Notes under the pieces: model-generated
What the model was told of the DNA's origin: nothing
The model's database searches: none
Seen by the model: the letters and a program-made list of their open reading frames with translations, nothing else
Translations under genes and position numbers: made by a program
Part shown: piece after piece, positions 32,936 through 41,358 of the stretch
Layout of the letters: each line of letters begins with the position of its first letter
Numbering within the stretch: the stretch's first letter is position 1
Assembly (NCBI RefSeq): GCF_021916785.1
Contig: NZ_JAKCFC010000011.1
Location: 168,673 to 232,672, forward strand
Reading direction: 5' to 3'
Origin: Mycolicibacterium lacusdiani
GTDB taxonomy: Bacteria > Actinomycetota > Actinomycetes > Mycobacteriales > Mycobacteriaceae
Length of the DNA stretch: 64,000 nucleotides

Positions 32936-35128
32936 CTACGGATCGCGAGGCAGACCGAGCAGACGCTCCGCGATGATGTTCAGCTGCACCTCGGAGGTAC
33001 CGCCGTAGATCGTCGTGGCGCGACCGGCGAGCAGGTACTCCGCCCACTTGCCGGAGAGTTCGCCCTGATCGCCGATCACACCGTCGGTGCCGAACGAGGA
33101 GACGCCGAACTCGGCGTAACCCTGGCCGGTCTTCATCGACAGCAGCTTGCTGATCGCGGCTGCGGGCATCGGGTCACCGCCGGCCAATGTCAGCAGCGTG
33201 GAGCGCATGTTCAGCAGCTTGGCTGCGTGGCCCTCGGCGATCAGCCTCCCTGCCTCGTGTTGCTCGATCTGGTCGAAGTGCCCCTCGGCGAGGAACGACA
33301 CGAACTGGTCGAGGCTCGCCAGGAACGGCGGCTCGCTGCCGCCGATCGACACCCGCTCGTTGGTGAGCGTGTTGCGGCTGACCTCCCAGCCGCGGTTGAC
33401 CTCGCCGAGCACCAGATCGTCGGGCACGAACACGTCGTCGATGAAGACGGTGTTGAACATCGCGTTGCCAGTCAGCTCGCGCAGCGGCTTCACCTCGACG
33501 CCCTCGGACTTCATGTCCAGCAGGAAGTACGTGATGCCCTGGTGCTTCGGCGCGCTGGGGTCCGTGCGGGCCAGCAGTGCGCCCCACTCGGAGTATTGGG
33601 CACCCGTGGTCCAGATCTTCTGGCCGGTGATGCGCCAGCCGCCGTCGACCTTGGTGGCCTTGGTGGTGAGGCTCGCCAGGTCGGAGCCGGCGCCGGGCTC
33701 GGAGAACAGCTGGCACCAGATCATCTCGCCGCGGAACGTCGGCGGGAGGAAGCGCTGCTGCTGATCGTTGGTGCCGTACGCGACGATCGACGGGATGATC
33801 CACGCGGCGATGCCCATCTGCGGGCGCTTCACGCGGCCGGTGGAGAACTCCTGGGCGGTGATGATCTGCTCGATCGGGCTGGCGGAGCGGCCCCACGGCT
33901 TGGGCAGGTGTGGCTGCACCCAGCCACCCTCGGCGATCGCGGTGGTGCGGTCCTCGCTCGGCATCGCCTTCAGCGCAGCGACTTCCGCGCGAATCTCCTC
34001 GCGCAGCTTCTGCGTGTCGGGGTCGAGGTCGACCTCGATGGGGCGCATGCCGGTCGACGTGGCGACGTCGACCACGCGCTGCGGGTAGTCGGCGGCACGG
34101 CCGAACGACGCCGCGAGCACGATTGCGCGCCGGTAGTAGACGTTGGTGTCGTGCTCCCAGGTGAACCCGATGCCGCCGTGCACCTGAATGCAGTCCTGCG
34201 TGGTGTGCAGGGTGGCAGCGGGAGCCAGGGTGGCGGCGACGGCTGCGGCGAACTCGAAGGCGCTGCCCTCGGCACCCTTCTCGGCCAACTCGTCGATGGC
34301 GCGGGCGGCGTCCCACACGGCGGCGGTGGCGCGCTCGGTCTCGGCGATCATGTTGGCGCACTTGTGCTTGATGGCCTGGAACTGACCGATCGGGCGGCCG
34401 AACTGCTCGCGAATCTTGGCGTACTCGGCCGCGGTGTCGGTGGCCCAGCGTGCGACGCCGATGGCCTCTGCCGACAGCAGCGTGGTGATCAGGGCGCGGG
34501 CCAGCGGCCGGCTTAGGTTGGACAGGACGCGATCGTCTGCGACCTCGACGGCGTTGGCGCGCACGTGCGCGACCGGACGCAGTGGGTCGACGCTCTTGAC
34601 GGCTTCGATCTCCACCTGGTCGGCGTCGAGGACGACCCACTCCTCGCCACCATCGATGGCGACCGGCAGCACCAGGACCGACGCCTGCTCGGCGGCGGGC
34701 ACGGCGCGGACCTCGCCGCGGATGACGAGGCCACCGCCCTGCTTGGTGGCGGTGAGCGTGGAGTCAAGAGCGTAGGCGGCGATGACCTCACCGGAGGCCA
34801 GGCCCTCGAGGCGCTTGTCTGCCGGGTCGTTGGCGCTGATGAGCGCGCTGGCGATGGCCGAGGGGACGAACGGGCCGGGTACCGCGCCGTAGCCGAATTC
34901 GGCGAGCACGATGGCCAGTTCGAGGATGCCGAAGCCCTGGCCGCCGACGTCCTCGGACAGGTGGACGCCGTTGAGGCCCTGCTCGGAGGCGCCCTTCCAG
35001 TAGGTGGGCGGGTTGGGGATCGGGTTCTCCAGCGCTTCGTGGAGGACCTCCGACGGGGCCACCCGCTTGACGAACGAGCGCACGGACTCGGCTAAGTCGG
35101 TGTGCTCGGACAGGATCGCTATGGGCAT
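32936..35128 (-). CDS. fadE6: Double-domain acyl-CoA dehydrogenase (FadE6-like)
   Basis: A 730-residue fusion of two acyl-CoA dehydrogenase modules. The first (~1-375) carries VHGGIGFTWEHD near its end; the second (~380-728) has SEPGAGSDLASL, the FAD-binding WITGQKIWTT-like segment and the ending IYGGTSEVQLNIIAERLLGLP. Separate subunits of these two kinds form alpha2beta2 mycobacterial dehydrogenases such as those of sterol side-chain oxidation; here they are joined. Length matches M. tuberculosis FadE6 (Rv0271c, 731 residues). It oxidises an acyl-CoA to the enoyl-CoA with FAD. AGGAGG precedes the ATG. The substrate is unknown; a partly symmetrical operator lies upstream. Confidence 0.9.
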   Translation of the reverse strand: MPIAILSEHTDLAESVRSFVKRVAPSEVLHEALENPIPNPPTYWKGASEQGLNGVHLSEDVGGQGFGILELAIVLAEFGYGAVPGPFVPSAIASALISANDPADKRLEGLASGEVIAAYALDSTLTATKQGGGLVIRGEVRAVPAAEQASVLVLPVAIDGGEEWVVLDADQVEIEAVKSVDPLRPVAHVRANAVEVADDRVLSNLSRPLARALITTLLSAEAIGVARWATDTAAEYAKIREQFGRPIGQFQAIKHKCANMIAETERATAAVWDAARAIDELAEKGAEGSAFEFAAAVAATLAPAATLHTTQDCIQVHGGIGFTWEHDTNVYYRRAIVLAASFGRAADYPQRVVDVATSTGMRPIEVDLDPDTQKLREEIRAEVAALKAMPSEDRTTAIAEGGWVQPHLPKPWGRSASPIEQIITAQEFSTGRVKRPQMGIAAWIIPSIVAYGTNDQQQRFLPPTFRGEMIWCQLFSEPGAGSDLASLTTKATKVDGGWRITGQKIWTTGAQYSEWGALLARTDPSAPKHQGITYFLLDMKSEGVEVKPLRELTGNAMFNTVFIDDVFVPDDLVLGEVNRGWEVSRNTLTNERVSIGGSEPPFLASLDQFVSFLAEGHFDQIEQHEAGRLIAEGHAAKLLNMRSTLLTLAGGDPMPAAAISKLLSMKTGQGYAEFGVSSFGTDGVIGDQGELSGKWAEYLLAGRATTIYGGTSEVQLNIIAERLLGLPRDP

Positions 35129-35149
35129 CGTCGCCTCCTCTGGATAACT

Positions 35150-35161
35150 AACCGGTCGGTT
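35150..35161. promoter_or_regulatory. Putative operator upstream of fadE6
   Basis: AACCG-GT-CGGTT: 5-bp inverted arms with a 2-nt spacer, 22 nt upstream of the fadE6 start and just after the ribosome site. Similar AACCG...CGGTT motifs are common TetR-type operators. The TetR protein at 37600 is a candidate binder. Confidence 0.45.
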
Positions 35162-35182
35162 GGGTCCGAGGGTACCCGGCGC

Positions 35183-36148
35183 TCACCCAGGTGCGTCAGG
35201 CACCTCGTTCACCAGGTTCACCAGGTGCCGGCCGTCTCGAAGCCTCTCGCAGTTGTCGACGGCGTGGACCAGGTAGCGGTGCATCGTGTCGGCCGTGTAC
35301 CAGGTGACGTGGGGCGTGACGACGACGTTGTCGAGCTGCAGCAGCGGATTGTCGGCCTCGACGGGTTCGGTGGCGAAGACGTCGAGTCCCGCCGCGGCGA
35401 GACGACCGTCGCGCAGGGCGGCGACCAGGGCCGCCTCGTCGACGATCGCGCCGCGCGAGGTGTTCACCAGCACCGCGTCGGCCTTCATCGTCGCCAGCGC
35501 GTCGGCGCCGATCATGCCCTCGGTCGCAGCCGTCAGCGGCAGGTGCAGCGACACGACGTCGCTTTGGGCAAGCAGTTCGGACAGCGAACGCCACCCGGGA
35601 TGGCCGTCATCACGCGTGCTGGTGTGCACCACGTCGGCGCCCATCGCGGAAACGATCGTCTCGACGCTCTTGGCGACGTTGCCGTACCCGACCAGGCCGA
35701 CCGTGCACCCGCCGATGTCGCGGACGGTCTCGCCAAGCGACGGGTCCGACGGCCAGCCCCGCCCGGCCCGGGTCGCCCGGTCGAGGTGGGGCAGGCGACG
35801 CAGCGCGGCCAGCATCAGCAGCAGCGTGCCCTCGGCGACCGACGGCGCGTTGGCGCCCGGCATGTTCGCCACGGCGATCCCGTGCCGGGTGGCAGCGTCG
35901 ACGTCGATCGTGTTGACCCCGGCGCCCAGCTTGTGGATCAGCCGGCAGCGTGCGGCCCGTTCGACGTCGGGTCCCGACAGCGGCCGCAGCACGTGCCAGA
36001 TGACGTCGGCCTCGGGCAGCTCGCGCTCGAACGTCGCGTCGTCGTCTTCGGCGCAGAACCGGACGTCCAACCAATCCGCTTGTTCCGCAACGAAGTCGAG
36101 CACCTTGTCGCCCGGCACGAAGTGGGCGAGCACGCGTACGGGTGTCAC
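35183..36148 (-). CDS. D-isomer-specific 2-hydroxyacid dehydrogenase
   Basis: A 321-residue NAD(P)-dependent dehydrogenase. The nucleotide fold has VGLVGYGNVAKSVE (~145-158); the catalytic Arg lies in NTSRGAIVDE, the Glu follows in VFATEPVE, and the His is in VTPHVTWYT. It reduces a 2-oxoacid to the D-hydroxyacid or the reverse; the substrate is unknown. The GTG start overlaps the stop of the hydrolase gene (GTGA at 36145-36148), so translation is coupled. It lies between that gene and fadE6. I recall no gene at this place in M. tuberculosis. Confidence 0.87.
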   Translation of the reverse strand: MTPVRVLAHFVPGDKVLDFVAEQADWLDVRFCAEDDDATFERELPEADVIWHVLRPLSGPDVERAARCRLIHKLGAGVNTIDVDAATRHGIAVANMPGANAPSVAEGTLLLMLAALRRLPHLDRATRAGRGWPSDPSLGETVRDIGGCTVGLVGYGNVAKSVETIVSAMGADVVHTSTRDDGHPGWRSLSELLAQSDVVSLHLPLTAATEGMIGADALATMKADAVLVNTSRGAIVDEAALVAALRDGRLAAAGLDVFATEPVEADNPLLQLDNVVVTPHVTWYTADTMHRYLVHAVDNCERLRDGRHLVNLVNEVPDAPG

Positions 36149-37281
36149 CGCCACCGCTTGCCGATCCACTTGGCGATGACGTCGGCCTGCTCGCTGCGCG
36201 CGCCCGGTGTCGTGAAGTAGTGGTCGGAGTCGATGACGCACATCGTCTTGTCGGTGCTCGCCAGCGCGTCGTAGATCCGCTTGGCGTCCGACGGGAAGAC
36301 GCCGGTGTCCTGTTCGGCGTTGATCACCAGCGCCGGGCACTCGATGCGGGCGAGGTGCGGCTCGGCGCGGGTCTGAGCGTGGCGCAGGCTCCACATGCCC
36401 ATCCAGCTTCGCAGCGTGCATGCGGCGGCGATCCCGCGAGCCGAGCGGTTGGCCCGCACCGGCTCGCCCGCATAGCAGGTGTTCGCGGGGCGCTTAGTCG
36501 GCTCGATGGTGGGATCGACCATGCGCGGATCCGCCCAGGTGCGGTGCACGGTGAACGGCCGGTCCGAGAAGCCCGCTGCGCGAACGCGTTTCAGCTCGTC
36601 CCCAGCCCACTCGGTGATCGCGTGATTGCGGGCCACCTGCGCGGCGCGATACCGCTCGACGAACTCCGGCGCGTACGGCGGGCCGTTGGACTCGTCGAAC
36701 AGGTCCAAATCGGGATCGCTTGGCACGGGGTCGGCTTCGTCGACGACCGCGCCATCCATCCAGGCGGTGAGCACTTCGGGACGGCCGGGGTGCGCTGCAC
36801 TCGCGACGTACCCGTCGGCGGCGATCAGGTCGCCTAGGCCCGCGGCCGGCCGCATTCCGCCCACGGGCACGACGTGCGGGTCCACGGCTTGCGCCTGGTA
36901 TGCGGCCATCAACGATCCGCCACCGGAGTTACCAAGCAGGACAACGGATTCCACGCCCGCAACGTCGCGCAGCCAGCGAACGCCGACGCCTATGTCGACG
37001 AGCGCGTGGTCGAGCAGGAAGCTGTTCTCGAAGCCGCGGAATCTGGTGTTCCAGCCGAGGAATCCGATGCCGCGGGTGGCCATGTACTCGGCGAGGTAGT
37101 GCTCTGAGAAGTCGACCTGATAGTGGGTGGCGATCATGCCCACCTTCGGCTTGCGGCCGACCCCGCGGTAGTAGACGCCCTGGCAGGGGTGCCCGCCGGA
37201 GGCGGCCCGTCGAGCCGACGGTGAGTCGAGTCCGATGAACTCGCGCGTGACGCCCGGTGCGGTCCCTGGATTCCTGCTCAT
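36145..37281 (-). CDS. Alpha/beta-hydrolase-like protein (Rv0272c-like)
   Basis: A 378-residue alpha/beta-hydrolase-fold protein. The nucleophile elbow is LLGNSGGGSLMAAY (Gly-Asn-Ser-Gly-Gly, Ser ~150), the acid/His end shows DSDHYFTTPG near the C-terminus. Its size and position next to fadE6 match M. tuberculosis Rv0272c (377 residues, function unknown). It may hydrolyse an ester or thioester of the lipid handled by FadD2/FadE6 (inference). ATG 37281 has GAGGGGG upstream. It overlaps the dehydrogenase gene, so the two form an operon that may continue into fadE6. Confidence 0.85.
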   Translation of the reverse strand: MSRNPGTAPGVTREFIGLDSPSARRAASGGHPCQGVYYRGVGRKPKVGMIATHYQVDFSEHYLAEYMATRGIGFLGWNTRFRGFENSFLLDHALVDIGVGVRWLRDVAGVESVVLLGNSGGGSLMAAYQAQAVDPHVVPVGGMRPAAGLGDLIAADGYVASAAHPGRPEVLTAWMDGAVVDEADPVPSDPDLDLFDESNGPPYAPEFVERYRAAQVARNHAITEWAGDELKRVRAAGFSDRPFTVHRTWADPRMVDPTIEPTKRPANTCYAGEPVRANRSARGIAAACTLRSWMGMWSLRHAQTRAEPHLARIECPALVINAEQDTGVFPSDAKRIYDALASTDKTMCVIDSDHYFTTPGARSEQADVIAKWIGKRWR

Positions 37282-37599
37282 GTCGACGGCGCCCCCTCGC
37301 GTTGACTGGCGCGGCGGGGGACACCGATGAATGAGAGAGCCGCTATTGCATTCCGCGCGAGTCTCTTTCGTACGCTCACGGCAGTGCACTCCATGTCTGG
37401 GCGGGCGTGCAGGCGGACGCGGGGAATGACGATCACGAGTGCTGGATCTCCCGTCGCATCGGCTCGTTTTACCGACCTGTTCCTGATGTTAGATTCAGAT
37501 TCCGGTCGTGACCAGCTTCGGCAACTGCACGACTGCGCCGACACTCCGCTCGATGACGCGATCCTCGGCGTGTCGGGTCGACAACCGTACTTTCGGCGG
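37282..37599. other. Intergenic region between TetR and the hydrolase operon
   Basis: 318 bp without a supported gene. Both neighbours are on the minus strand, so the promoter of the hydrolase-dehydrogenase operon should be here. An AT-richer patch at about 37470-37500 is the likeliest promoter or operator area. A plus-strand open frame through it has no domain and overlaps the TetR gene, so I do not call it. Confidence 0.5.
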
Positions 37600-38235
37600 T
37601 CAGTCGCCGCCATGCAGGCGCGGGCGGGTGATGGTGTCGAGGATCGCCGCCAGCTGGTCGACGAGTTCATCGGGCGTCAGGTCGACGTCACCCGCCAGCC
37701 AAGCGCTGATGGTCTGCCCAACGCCGCCGACCGCGAAGTGGGCAGTCGCCATGCCCTTGCGGCTAGTTCGTTCGCCCTGATCGACGCGTAGCGCCATGCC
37801 GATCTCGCGGCCGTAGAGCATTGCGAGCAGCACTCCGGACTCGGCGCGCTTGGCCGCCACCACCGAATTCGACAGCTGCGCGCTGAAGAGCAGCCTGCCG
37901 ATCCTGGCGTCGGAGGCCACGGCGTGCACGATGTTGGCCATGCCCGCCCGGTTCTGATCGGAGCACTGCGCTGCCGCGACGGCGGCCTGTGTGGTGGCGG
38001 CGAGTTCGGCGATCACGGTGTCGAAGACGGCGCCGACGAACTGGTCCTTGTCAATGAAGCCCTCGTAGAAGTAGCGCGCGGCCAGTCCGGCCTCGCGGCA
38101 GATCGCCCGGACCGTCAGATCGGCGGGCACGGCCTCGCCGCCCAGCAGCTCCAAGCCGGCGTCGATGAACCGCCGCCGACGGTCGGCGAGTCGTTCCGCC
38201 GCCTCGACGCCGCCATACGGCCTGACTTGAGCCAT
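37600..38235 (-). CDS. TetR family transcriptional regulator (Rv0273c-like)
   Basis: A 211-residue repressor. Its N-terminal helix-turn-helix (~15-65) contains LTVRAICREAGLAARYFYEGF, of the kind seen in mycobacterial TetR proteins that govern fatty-acid genes. It matches Rv0273c (206 residues) in length and place. It probably controls the downstream hydrolase-dehydrogenase-fadE6 genes, with an acyl-CoA as ligand (inference). ATG 38235 (MAQVRPYGG) is chosen; a start 12 codons earlier is possible. Confidence 0.85.
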   Translation of the reverse strand: MAQVRPYGGVEAAERLADRRRRFIDAGLELLGGEAVPADLTVRAICREAGLAARYFYEGFIDKDQFVGAVFDTVIAELAATTQAAVAAAQCSDQNRAGMANIVHAVASDARIGRLLFSAQLSNSVVAAKRAESGVLLAMLYGREIGMALRVDQGERTSRKGMATAHFAVGGVGQTISAWLAGDVDLTPDELVDQLAAILDTITRPRLHGGD

Positions 38236-38318
38236 CGCACCATCTTGACACCCGTCTACGGTGAGCGGCAATATCAGGAAACACGCGTTCGCAGATTTAT
38301 GGGGTGAGAGGTCGGTCG

Positions 38319-39212
38319 ATGACGATCAGCGAGAATCCGGTGGAGTTGCCGGTCAGCGCACCGGCACGGGTCACGGCCGGCTCGACCGGGCGGCGCGGGG
38401 CCAGCTTCGACGACGGACTGATGGGCGTTGCACTGCTGGCCGGGCCGGCAAACGTGATCATGCAACTGGCCCGCCCCGGCGTCGGCTACGGCGTGCTGGA
38501 GAGCCGGGTCGAGAGCGGCCGCGTCGACCTGCACCCGATCAAGCGGGCGCGCACGACGTTCACGTACCTCGCCGTGGCGACGAAGGGCACCGAGGCGCAG
38601 AAGGCCGCGTACCGGAGGGCGGTCAACAAGGCGCACGCGCAGGTCTACTCGACCGACGAGAGCCCGGTGAAGTACCACGCCTTCGACAAGGACCTGCAGT
38701 TGTGGGTCGCGGCCTGCCTGTACAAGGGCGGCGTCGACATCCACCGGCTGTTCATCGGGGAACTCGACGGCGAGAAGGCCGACCAGCACTACGTCGACGG
38801 CATGAACCTCGGCACCACGTTGCAGGTGCCGCCGGAGATGTGGCCGCCCGATCGCGCCGCCTTCGACGAGTACTGGCAGCGCTCGCTGGAACGGGTGCAC
38901 ATCGACGACACCGTCCGCGACTACCTCTATCCCATTGCCGCCAGCCGGGTTCGGGGCGTCAGGCTGCCAGGGCCGATCCAGCGCCGGTCCGAGGACTTCG
39001 CGCTGCTGATCACCACCGGATTCCTGCCACAGCGATTCCGTGACGAAATGCGGCTGCCGTGGGACGAACGGCGACAGCAGCGATTCGACCGGGTGATCGC
39101 CGTCCTGCGAGCCGTCAACCACGCCCTGCCGGCCTTCGTCCGGCAGTTCCCGTTCAACGTTCTGCTCAAGGACGTGGACCGGCGGATCCGCAAGGGAATC
39201 CCGCTCGTCTGA
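38319..39212 (+). CDS. Oxygenase MpaB-like (DUF2236) family protein (Rv0276-like)
   Basis: A 297-residue protein of the DUF2236 family, whose founding fungal and latex-cleaving members are haem proteins. Features are the N-terminal SFDDGLMGVALLAGPANVIMQLARPGVGYG, the RARTTFTYLAVATKGT segment, and YHAFDKDLQLWVAACLYKG, which contain the conserved Arg, Thr and His usually taken as haem neighbours. The matching M. tuberculosis gene is Rv0276. A role in lipid oxidation is possible but unproven. ATG 38319 has GAGAGG 8 nt upstream; a GTG at 38304 is an alternative. Confidence 0.83.
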   Translation: MTISENPVELPVSAPARVTAGSTGRRGASFDDGLMGVALLAGPANVIMQLARPGVGYGVLESRVESGRVDLHPIKRARTTFTYLAVATKGTEAQKAAYRRAVNKAHAQVYSTDESPVKYHAFDKDLQLWVAACLYKGGVDIHRLFIGELDGEKADQHYVDGMNLGTTLQVPPEMWPPDRAAFDEYWQRSLERVHIDDTVRDYLYPIAASRVRGVRLPGPIQRRSEDFALLITTGFLPQRFRDEMRLPWDERRQQRFDRVIAVLRAVNHALPAFVRQFPFNVLLKDVDRRIRKGIPLV

Positions 39213-39464
39213 GCCAGCGCGTCGGCTCGAACGTGGACTTCTCGTCGAAACCACTCGCACTTCTGCCCGGAAAGTCGATGTTGGTGGCAGGCATGCTTGC
39301 TCGAGCCGGGCGAGGCGTCCGCAGCAAAGCTGCAGGAGGAACGGGACGCGGGAGTTGCTGGCTCGTTCTTCACCCTGGTCTGTCAACAGCCTGGTGACCG
39401 TCGTCGAGGGGTGACCGCGGTCACGCCCATTGCCTGCAGCAACGGAGGACGTGCGTCTCGACAG

Positions 39465-39483
39465 TTAAGTTATGCAATGCTAA
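39465..39483. promoter_or_regulatory. IdeR-like iron box 1 upstream of eccA3
   Basis: TTAAGTTATGCAATGCTAA matches 14 of 19 positions of the mycobacterial IdeR consensus TTAGGTTAGGCTAACCTAA. Confidence 0.6.
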
Positions 39484-39493
39484 CTTCGCCGGG

Positions 39494-39512
39494 TTAGCTT
39501 AGGCATACATAA
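39494..39512. promoter_or_regulatory. IdeR-like iron box 2 upstream of eccA3
   Basis: TTAGCTTAGGCATACATAA matches 15 of 19 positions of the IdeR consensus. It ends 4 nt before the first ATG of eccA3, so bound IdeR would block the promoter when iron is plentiful. Iron repression of ESX-3 through IdeR is established in mycobacteria. I see no clear Zur box. Confidence 0.75.
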
Positions 39513-39516
39513 GGAG

Positions 39517-41358
39517 ATGGCGGGGGCGATTGCCTCCGTGACGCATATGGGCAGTGACACGCTTGCGGGGGCGCGGGTCGACCGCGATGTTCTGAGTCGT
39601 TTTGCGACGTGCAGCCGGACGCTCGGGCTGACTGTCCACGACCGGCGCCGCCCAGTCGACCTCGCGGCAGCACGCAGCGGCTTCGCCGAGTTGACGCGCA
39701 TCGCCCACGAGCAGTGCGACGCCTGGACGGGACTGGCCGCGGCCGGCGACACCAGCGCGAGGGTCGTGGAGTCCGTGTGGCGCACCGTTTCGACCGCAGG
39801 GCTGCTGCAGCGCCAGCTCGAGATGACGCCAGGCGATCTCGGCTTCGACTACGACACCGGCCTCTACCTGAAGTTCCGTGCCACCACTGCCGAAGACTTC
39901 CAACTCGCCTACGCCGCAACGCTGTCCGATCGCGGCGACTACGCCGTGGCCGACCGCCTGGTCGAGCAGCTGATCCAGCGCAAGCCGAGCTGGCTGAACG
40001 CCCGCTGGGTGCGCGTCGCCATGTACTACCGCACCGAGCGGTGGTCCGACGTCGTCCGGTTGCTCACCCCGGTGGTCAACGATCCCGAGCTCGACGCGAC
40101 GTACGCGCACGCCGCCCGCGTCGCTCTGGGCACCTCACTGGCCAGGCTCGGCATGTTCGCCCCGGCCCTGTCCTACCTCGAGGACCCGTCCGGACCGGTC
40201 GAGGTCGCTGTCGTCGACGGCACGCTGGTCAAGGCGTTGTCATTGCGCGCCCAGGGCGAGGACCTCGACGCCGCCGACACCCTGGCCGAGCTGTACGCCG
40301 CCAACCCGGAGCACGAACACGTGGAGGTGGCGCTGTCGGACACGTCCTACGGGATCGTGCCGACCACCGCTGCCCGCATCGAAGCCCGCCTCGACCCGTG
40401 GGACCCCGCGACGGAGCCGACCGAGGTCGACTTCGTGGACCCGGGCGCGAAGGAACGCAAGGCCCACCTGCTCGTCGAGGCCGAAGCCGAACTCGCGGAG
40501 TTCATCGGGCTCGAAGAGGTCAAGTACCAGGTCGCCCGGCTGAAGTCGTCGGTCGCCATGGCGATCCGCCGCCAGGAGCGCGGCCTGGCCGTCGCGCAGC
40601 GCACCAACCACCTCGTCTTCGCAGGCCCACCCGGTACGGGCAAGACCACCATCGCCCGAGTGGTCGCCAAGATCTACTGCGGCCTCGGCATCTTGAAGAA
40701 GGAGACCGTCCGCGAGGTGCACCGCGCCGACCTGATCGGCCAGCACATCGGCGAGACCGAGGCCAAGACCAACGCGCTCATCGACAGCGCGCTGGACGGC
40801 GTGCTCTTCCTCGACGAGGCGTATGCGCTGGTGTCGACCGGCGCGAAGAACGACTTCGGTCTCGTCGCCATCGACACGCTGCTGGCGCGCATGGAGAACG
40901 ACCGCGACAGGCTGGTCGTCATCGTCGCCGGCTACCGCGCCGACCTCGACAACTTCCTCGACACCAACGAGGGCCTGCGTTCGCGCTTCACCCGCAGCAT
41001 CGACTTCCCGTCCTACTCGTCGCACGAACTCGTCGAGATCGCGATGCGCATGGCCGAGAAGCGCGACAGCATCTTCGAAGAAGCCGCGCGCGAGCACATG
41101 GAGAGACTGTTCGCCCACCTCGCGACGGCCACCATGCCCGACGCCAACGGGGTCGCCCGGCGCAGCCTCGACATCGCGGGCAACGGCCGCTTCGTCCGCA
41201 ACCTGGTCGAACGAGCGGAGGAGGAGCGCGAGTACCGGCTCGACCATTCCGACTCCGAGGACTTCACCGACGACGAGTTGATGACGATCACCGACACCGA
41301 CGTCAACAACTCCGCGATACCGCTCCTGCGCGGCCTCGGCCTCGAGGTGCCCGCATGA
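39517..41358 (+). CDS. eccA3: ESX-3 component EccA3 (AAA+ ATPase)
   Basis: A 613-residue cytosolic AAA+ ATPase of the type VII system. The N-terminal ~300 residues are TPR-like helices (DLAAARSGFAELTRIAHEQC). The C-terminal ATPase has Walker A GPPGTGKTT (~370), Walker B GVLFLDEAYAL (~430) and sensor regions. It is thought to handle PE/PPE and Esx substrates or their chaperone EspG3. It is the first gene of the operon and overlaps eccB3 (ATGA). The start is uncertain: AAGGAG touches the ATG at 39517, so the in-frame ATG at 39547 (MGSDTLAG) could be the real start. Confidence 0.95.
   Translation: MAGAIASVTHMGSDTLAGARVDRDVLSRFATCSRTLGLTVHDRRRPVDLAAARSGFAELTRIAHEQCDAWTGLAAAGDTSARVVESVWRTVSTAGLLQRQLEMTPGDLGFDYDTGLYLKFRATTAEDFQLAYAATLSDRGDYAVADRLVEQLIQRKPSWLNARWVRVAMYYRTERWSDVVRLLTPVVNDPELDATYAHAARVALGTSLARLGMFAPALSYLEDPSGPVEVAVVDGTLVKALSLRAQGEDLDAADTLAELYAANPEHEHVEVALSDTSYGIVPTTAARIEARLDPWDPATEPTEVDFVDPGAKERKAHLLVEAEAELAEFIGLEEVKYQVARLKSSVAMAIRRQERGLAVAQRTNHLVFAGPPGTGKTTIARVVAKIYCGLGILKKETVREVHRADLIGQHIGETEAKTNALIDSALDGVLFLDEAYALVSTGAKNDFGLVAIDTLLARMENDRDRLVVIVAGYRADLDNFLDTNEGLRSRFTRSIDFPSYSSHELVEIAMRMAEKRDSIFEEAAREHMERLFAHLATATMPDANGVARRSLDIAGNGRFVRNLVERAEEEREYRLDHSDSEDFTDDELMTITDTDVNNSAIPLLRGLGLEVPA

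Larger units (their letters stand above)
39213..39516. other. Regulatory region upstream of the ESX-3 operon
   Basis: 304 bp without a gene. The last 55 bp hold two IdeR-like boxes (separate entries). The rest shows nothing I can support. Confidence 0.6.

Noticed and set aside
37327..37791. Plus-strand frame of 154 codons across the gap before the TetR gene
   Set aside because: Its second half is antisense to the TetR gene, and no signal peptide, domain or ribosome site supports it.
39465..39512. A Zur (zinc) box upstream of eccA3
   Set aside because: Zur controls ESX-3 in M. tuberculosis, but no sequence with its symmetry was found; only IdeR-like boxes are visible.
39609..41354. Long plus-strand frame leading into eccB3
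   Set aside because: It lies in another frame of eccA3 and is Arg-rich without motifs; EccB3 itself begins at 41355, overlapping the eccA3 stop.
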